A stretch of DNA of 64,000 bases from SZUA-448 sp045627185 (lineage in GTDB: Bacteria > Bacillota > Clostridia > Lachnospirales > Lachnospiraceae), in NCBI GenBank assembly GCA_045627185.1, contig JAZQNE010000098.1, positions 1 through 64,000 on the forward strand, in the 5' to 3' direction. Positions 62,242 to 64,000 of this stretch are shown one piece after another (position 1 is the first letter of the stretch; each line of letters starts with the position of its first letter). Under the pieces are notes generated by a model. That model was not told the DNA's origin and made no database searches. It saw nothing but the letters and a program-made list of their open reading frames with translations. The translations under genes were made by a program, and so were the position numbers.

Positions 62242-63407
62242 GAGACCCGCTTAGCAGGAAGGTGACATCCATTAAGCCTTCCGGAATCAGAAAATTTTTT
62301 GATATCGTCAGCGAAATGCAGGATGCAATCTCACTCGGCGTAGGTGAGCCCGATTTCGAGACACCGTGGCATATACGTGAAGAAGGCATTTATTCGCTTG
62401 AAAAGGGCAAGACTGTTTATACGTCAAACTCAGGCTTAAAGGAACTGCGCGTTGAAATCTGCAATTACCTTGAGCGCAGGTTCGGCCTGACTTATGACCC
62501 GCTTAAGGAAACGGTTGTTACCGTCGGCGGCAGTGGGGCGATTGACATTGCCATGCGTGCAATGCTTGACGAGGGAGATGAAGTCATAATTCCCGAGCCG
62601 AGTTATGTTTCCTATGTCCCGTGTGTTATTCTTGCCGACGGTGTGCCGGTGACAATCAACTTAAAGCATGAAAATGAGTTCCGCCTTACGGCGCCTGAAC
62701 TTGAGGCTGCAATAACACCTAAAACAAAGGTGCTGGTGCTTGCGTTCCCGAACAATCCTACCGGTGCGGTAATGACAAAAAAAGACCTTGAAGCAATAGC
62801 TGATGTGATTATAAAGCACGATCTGTACGTGGTTTCCGATGAAATCTATTCCGAACTCACCTACGGTGCAAATCATGTTTCGATTGCATCACTGCCGGGT
62901 ATGCGGGAAAGAACAATTGTCATCAACGGCTTTTCAAAATCCTATGCAATGACCGGCTGGCGCCTGGGATACGCATGCGGACCCGCAAACATCATTAAGC
63001 AGATGACAAAGATTCACCAGTTTGCTATTATGTGTGCGCCCACAACAAGCCAGTATGCCGCTATTGAAGCCATGCGTAACGGGGATTCCGATGTTGAGCG
63101 CATGCGAAATTCATATGACGGACGCCGCAGGTTTGTTGTATCAACGCTTCGCGAAATGGGCCTTGAGTGCTTTGAACCGCTTGGCGCATTCTATGTTTTC
63201 CCGTCTGTCAGGGAATTCGGAATGACCTCAGACGAATTCGCAACCAGACTGCTTCAGGAGCAGAAGCTTGCGGTTGTACCGGGAACGGCATTTGGTGAAT
63301 GCGGTGAGGGCTTTATACGTATTTCGTACGCATATTCTCTCGAAAAACTTAAAGAAGCACTTTCGCGACTCGAAACTTTTGTAAAAAGTTTGAGAAAAGA
63401 AAAATAA
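62238..63407 (+). CDS. PLP-dependent aminotransferase class I/II (aspartate aminotransferase-like)
   Basis: A 389-residue fold-type I enzyme. Typical segments are LGVGEPDFETPWHI, TSNSGLKELR, FPNNPTGAVMTKKDL and SDEIYSELTYG. The PLP lysine K234 is in GFSKSYAMTGWRLGY, followed by the phosphate-binding arginine. The substrate is probably an aromatic or acidic amino acid (AspB/PatA type). It overlaps the Lrp regulator by four bases. No obvious terminator follows before the cheX promoter. Confidence 0.92.
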   Translation: MRDPLSRKVTSIKPSGIRKFFDIVSEMQDAISLGVGEPDFETPWHIREEGIYSLEKGKTVYTSNSGLKELRVEICNYLERRFGLTYDPLKETVVTVGGSGAIDIAMRAMLDEGDEVIIPEPSYVSYVPCVILADGVPVTINLKHENEFRLTAPELEAAITPKTKVLVLAFPNNPTGAVMTKKDLEAIADVIIKHDLYVVSDEIYSELTYGANHVSIASLPGMRERTIVINGFSKSYAMTGWRLGYACGPANIIKQMTKIHQFAIMCAPTTSQYAAIEAMRNGDSDVERMRNSYDGRRRFVVSTLREMGLECFEPLGAFYVFPSVREFGMTSDEFATRLLQEQKLAVVPGTAFGECGEGFIRISYAYSLEKLKEALSRLETFVKSLRKEK

Positions 63408-63410
63408 TAG

Positions 63411-63440
63411 TTGCCAAATCATATGAAAATATGATACAAT
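63411..63440 (+). promoter_or_regulatory. Promoter of cheX with a dyad in the spacer
   Basis: TTGCCA (63411-63416) and TACAAT (63435-63440), 18-base spacer. The spacer contains CATAT-GAAA-ATATG, an inverted pair (63420-63433). Confidence 0.55.
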
Positions 63441-63506
63441 TTTACGTAGCGCAAAAGCAAAAATGTATCTTATCGTTTTTGCAATAAAATAGTTAGGAAA
63501 AAAAGA

Positions 63507-63989
63507 ATGGCAGCAACGATTAATGCGGATTTCGTAAATCCTTTTCTTATTGCATCTGCAAGCGTCCTGAAAAACCTGTGTGGAATTGATGTAAAAGTAG
63601 GAAAACCATACGTTAGAGAAAATGAATATACTGATGATAAGTTCCTTATCATGGTCGGTATCACGGGTGAGATGGCAGGTCAGGTTATCTACTGCTTCCC
63701 GATTGATGTGGCACTTGAAATCGCTACAAAAATGTGTGGCGGAATCATGGAAATGACGGAACTTAATGAGATATCAAAGAGTGCAATCTGTGAACTGTGC
63801 AATATGATGCTGGGAAATACGGCAACCGTTTTCTCGACAAAATCAATTGCCATAGATATTACGCCGCCTACCATGTGTACCGGAACGGTGAAGTTCTTCA
63901 GCGACAAACTCACCAATATCTGCATTCCGCTTTCCTTTGAGACGGATAAAGCAATTGAAATTAATGTAACAATCAAGGATGGCGAATAA
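63507..63989 (+). CDS. cheX: CheX-like chemotaxis phosphatase
   Basis: A 160-residue CheC/CheX-family protein, which in chemotaxis dephosphorylates CheY-P. The catalytic helix ICELCNMMLGN carries the E96-x-x-N99 pair of the family. The N-terminal NADFVNPFLIASASVLKNL and the central ITGEMAGQVIYCFP match CheX-like proteins. AGGAAAAAAAGA precedes the ATG. It stands alone here; no other chemotaxis or flagellar gene is in the window, so a role with a different receiver is possible. Confidence 0.85.
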   Translation: MAATINADFVNPFLIASASVLKNLCGIDVKVGKPYVRENEYTDDKFLIMVGITGEMAGQVIYCFPIDVALEIATKMCGGIMEMTELNEISKSAICELCNMMLGNTATVFSTKSIAIDITPPTMCTGTVKFFSDKLTNICIPLSFETDKAIEINVTIKDGE

Positions 63990-64000
63990 AAGCCATCCTT
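63975..64000 (+). terminator. Terminator of cheX, cut by the window edge
   Basis: AAGGATGGC (63975-63983) and GCCATCCTT (63992-64000) form a perfect stem whose 5' arm includes the last codons of cheX; the U-tract presumably follows beyond the edge. Confidence 0.8.

Overview
The window looks like the chromosome of a low-to-mid GC Clostridia-type member of the Bacillota, plausibly Lachnospiraceae or a close relative. The inference rests on content and order: rpsF-ssb-rpsR followed by gdpP-rplI-dnaB, mecA, a Veg protein, meso-diaminopimelate dehydrogenase, an iron-hydrogenase-like/DRTGG cluster, strong GGAGG ribosome binding sites and TTGACA/TATAAT promoters with 16-18 base spacers. No rRNA, tRNA, CRISPR array, intact insertion sequence or prophage was recognised.

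Layout. Positions 1-19,422 are almost entirely on the minus strand: the 5' end of tyrS, a sodium-coupled (NSS/SNF) transporter, and a long compact block. In transcription order this block is a GH31 alpha-glucosidase, two paralogous exported membrane proteins, an ABC ATPase and permease, a glycine/glutamine-repeat coiled-coil membrane protein, a MoxR AAA ATPase, a DUF58 protein and two membrane-anchored von Willebrand A (VWA) proteins. Positions 19,537-24,739 hold the plus-strand ribosomal/replication block and gdpP. From 24,815 to 35,814 the genes are mixed: a 2[4Fe-4S] ferredoxin, cca, a PEGA surface protein, a DUF1858 protein, mecA (UUG start), a Ser/Thr kinase fused to a degenerate ParA-like domain, a GH18 exported hydrolase, a PII-like protein next to a CPA2 antiporter, and plsC. 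Positions 35,893-41,649 hold a structured RNA candidate, a hybrid histidine kinase ended by a REP-like palindrome, clpB and a small exported protein.

Positions 41,736-45,084 form an operon-like group: DRTGG, RsbW-like ATPase, hydrogenase-like iron-sulfur protein, DRTGG and PHP phosphoesterase. The iron-sulfur protein keeps four H-cluster-type cysteines but has alanine at the usual proton-transfer cysteine, which suggests a sensory rather than a bulk catalytic role. Then come veg, a long hairpin, an exported wall-type protein, and a periplasmic-binding-like/GGDEF fusion (minus). Positions 49,589-52,794 encode a Zn-dependent phospholipase-like protein, a nitroreductase, a GH43 and a PH-domain protein. 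After these are ddh, an FGGY kinase, a two-part methyltransferase, a candidate small RNA, a GH13 amylase and nth. The end holds an AIRS_C-only protein, an Lrp-type regulator paired with an aminotransferase, and a CheX-like protein whose terminator reaches the edge.

The most interesting items are the MoxR/VWA/ABC block, a hairpin that combines terminator, promoter and ribosome-site sequestration in front of the transporter, the hydrogenase-like sensory cluster, the kinase/ParA-like fusion, and several structured RNA or repeat elements. All assignments come from reading motifs; no database search was run.
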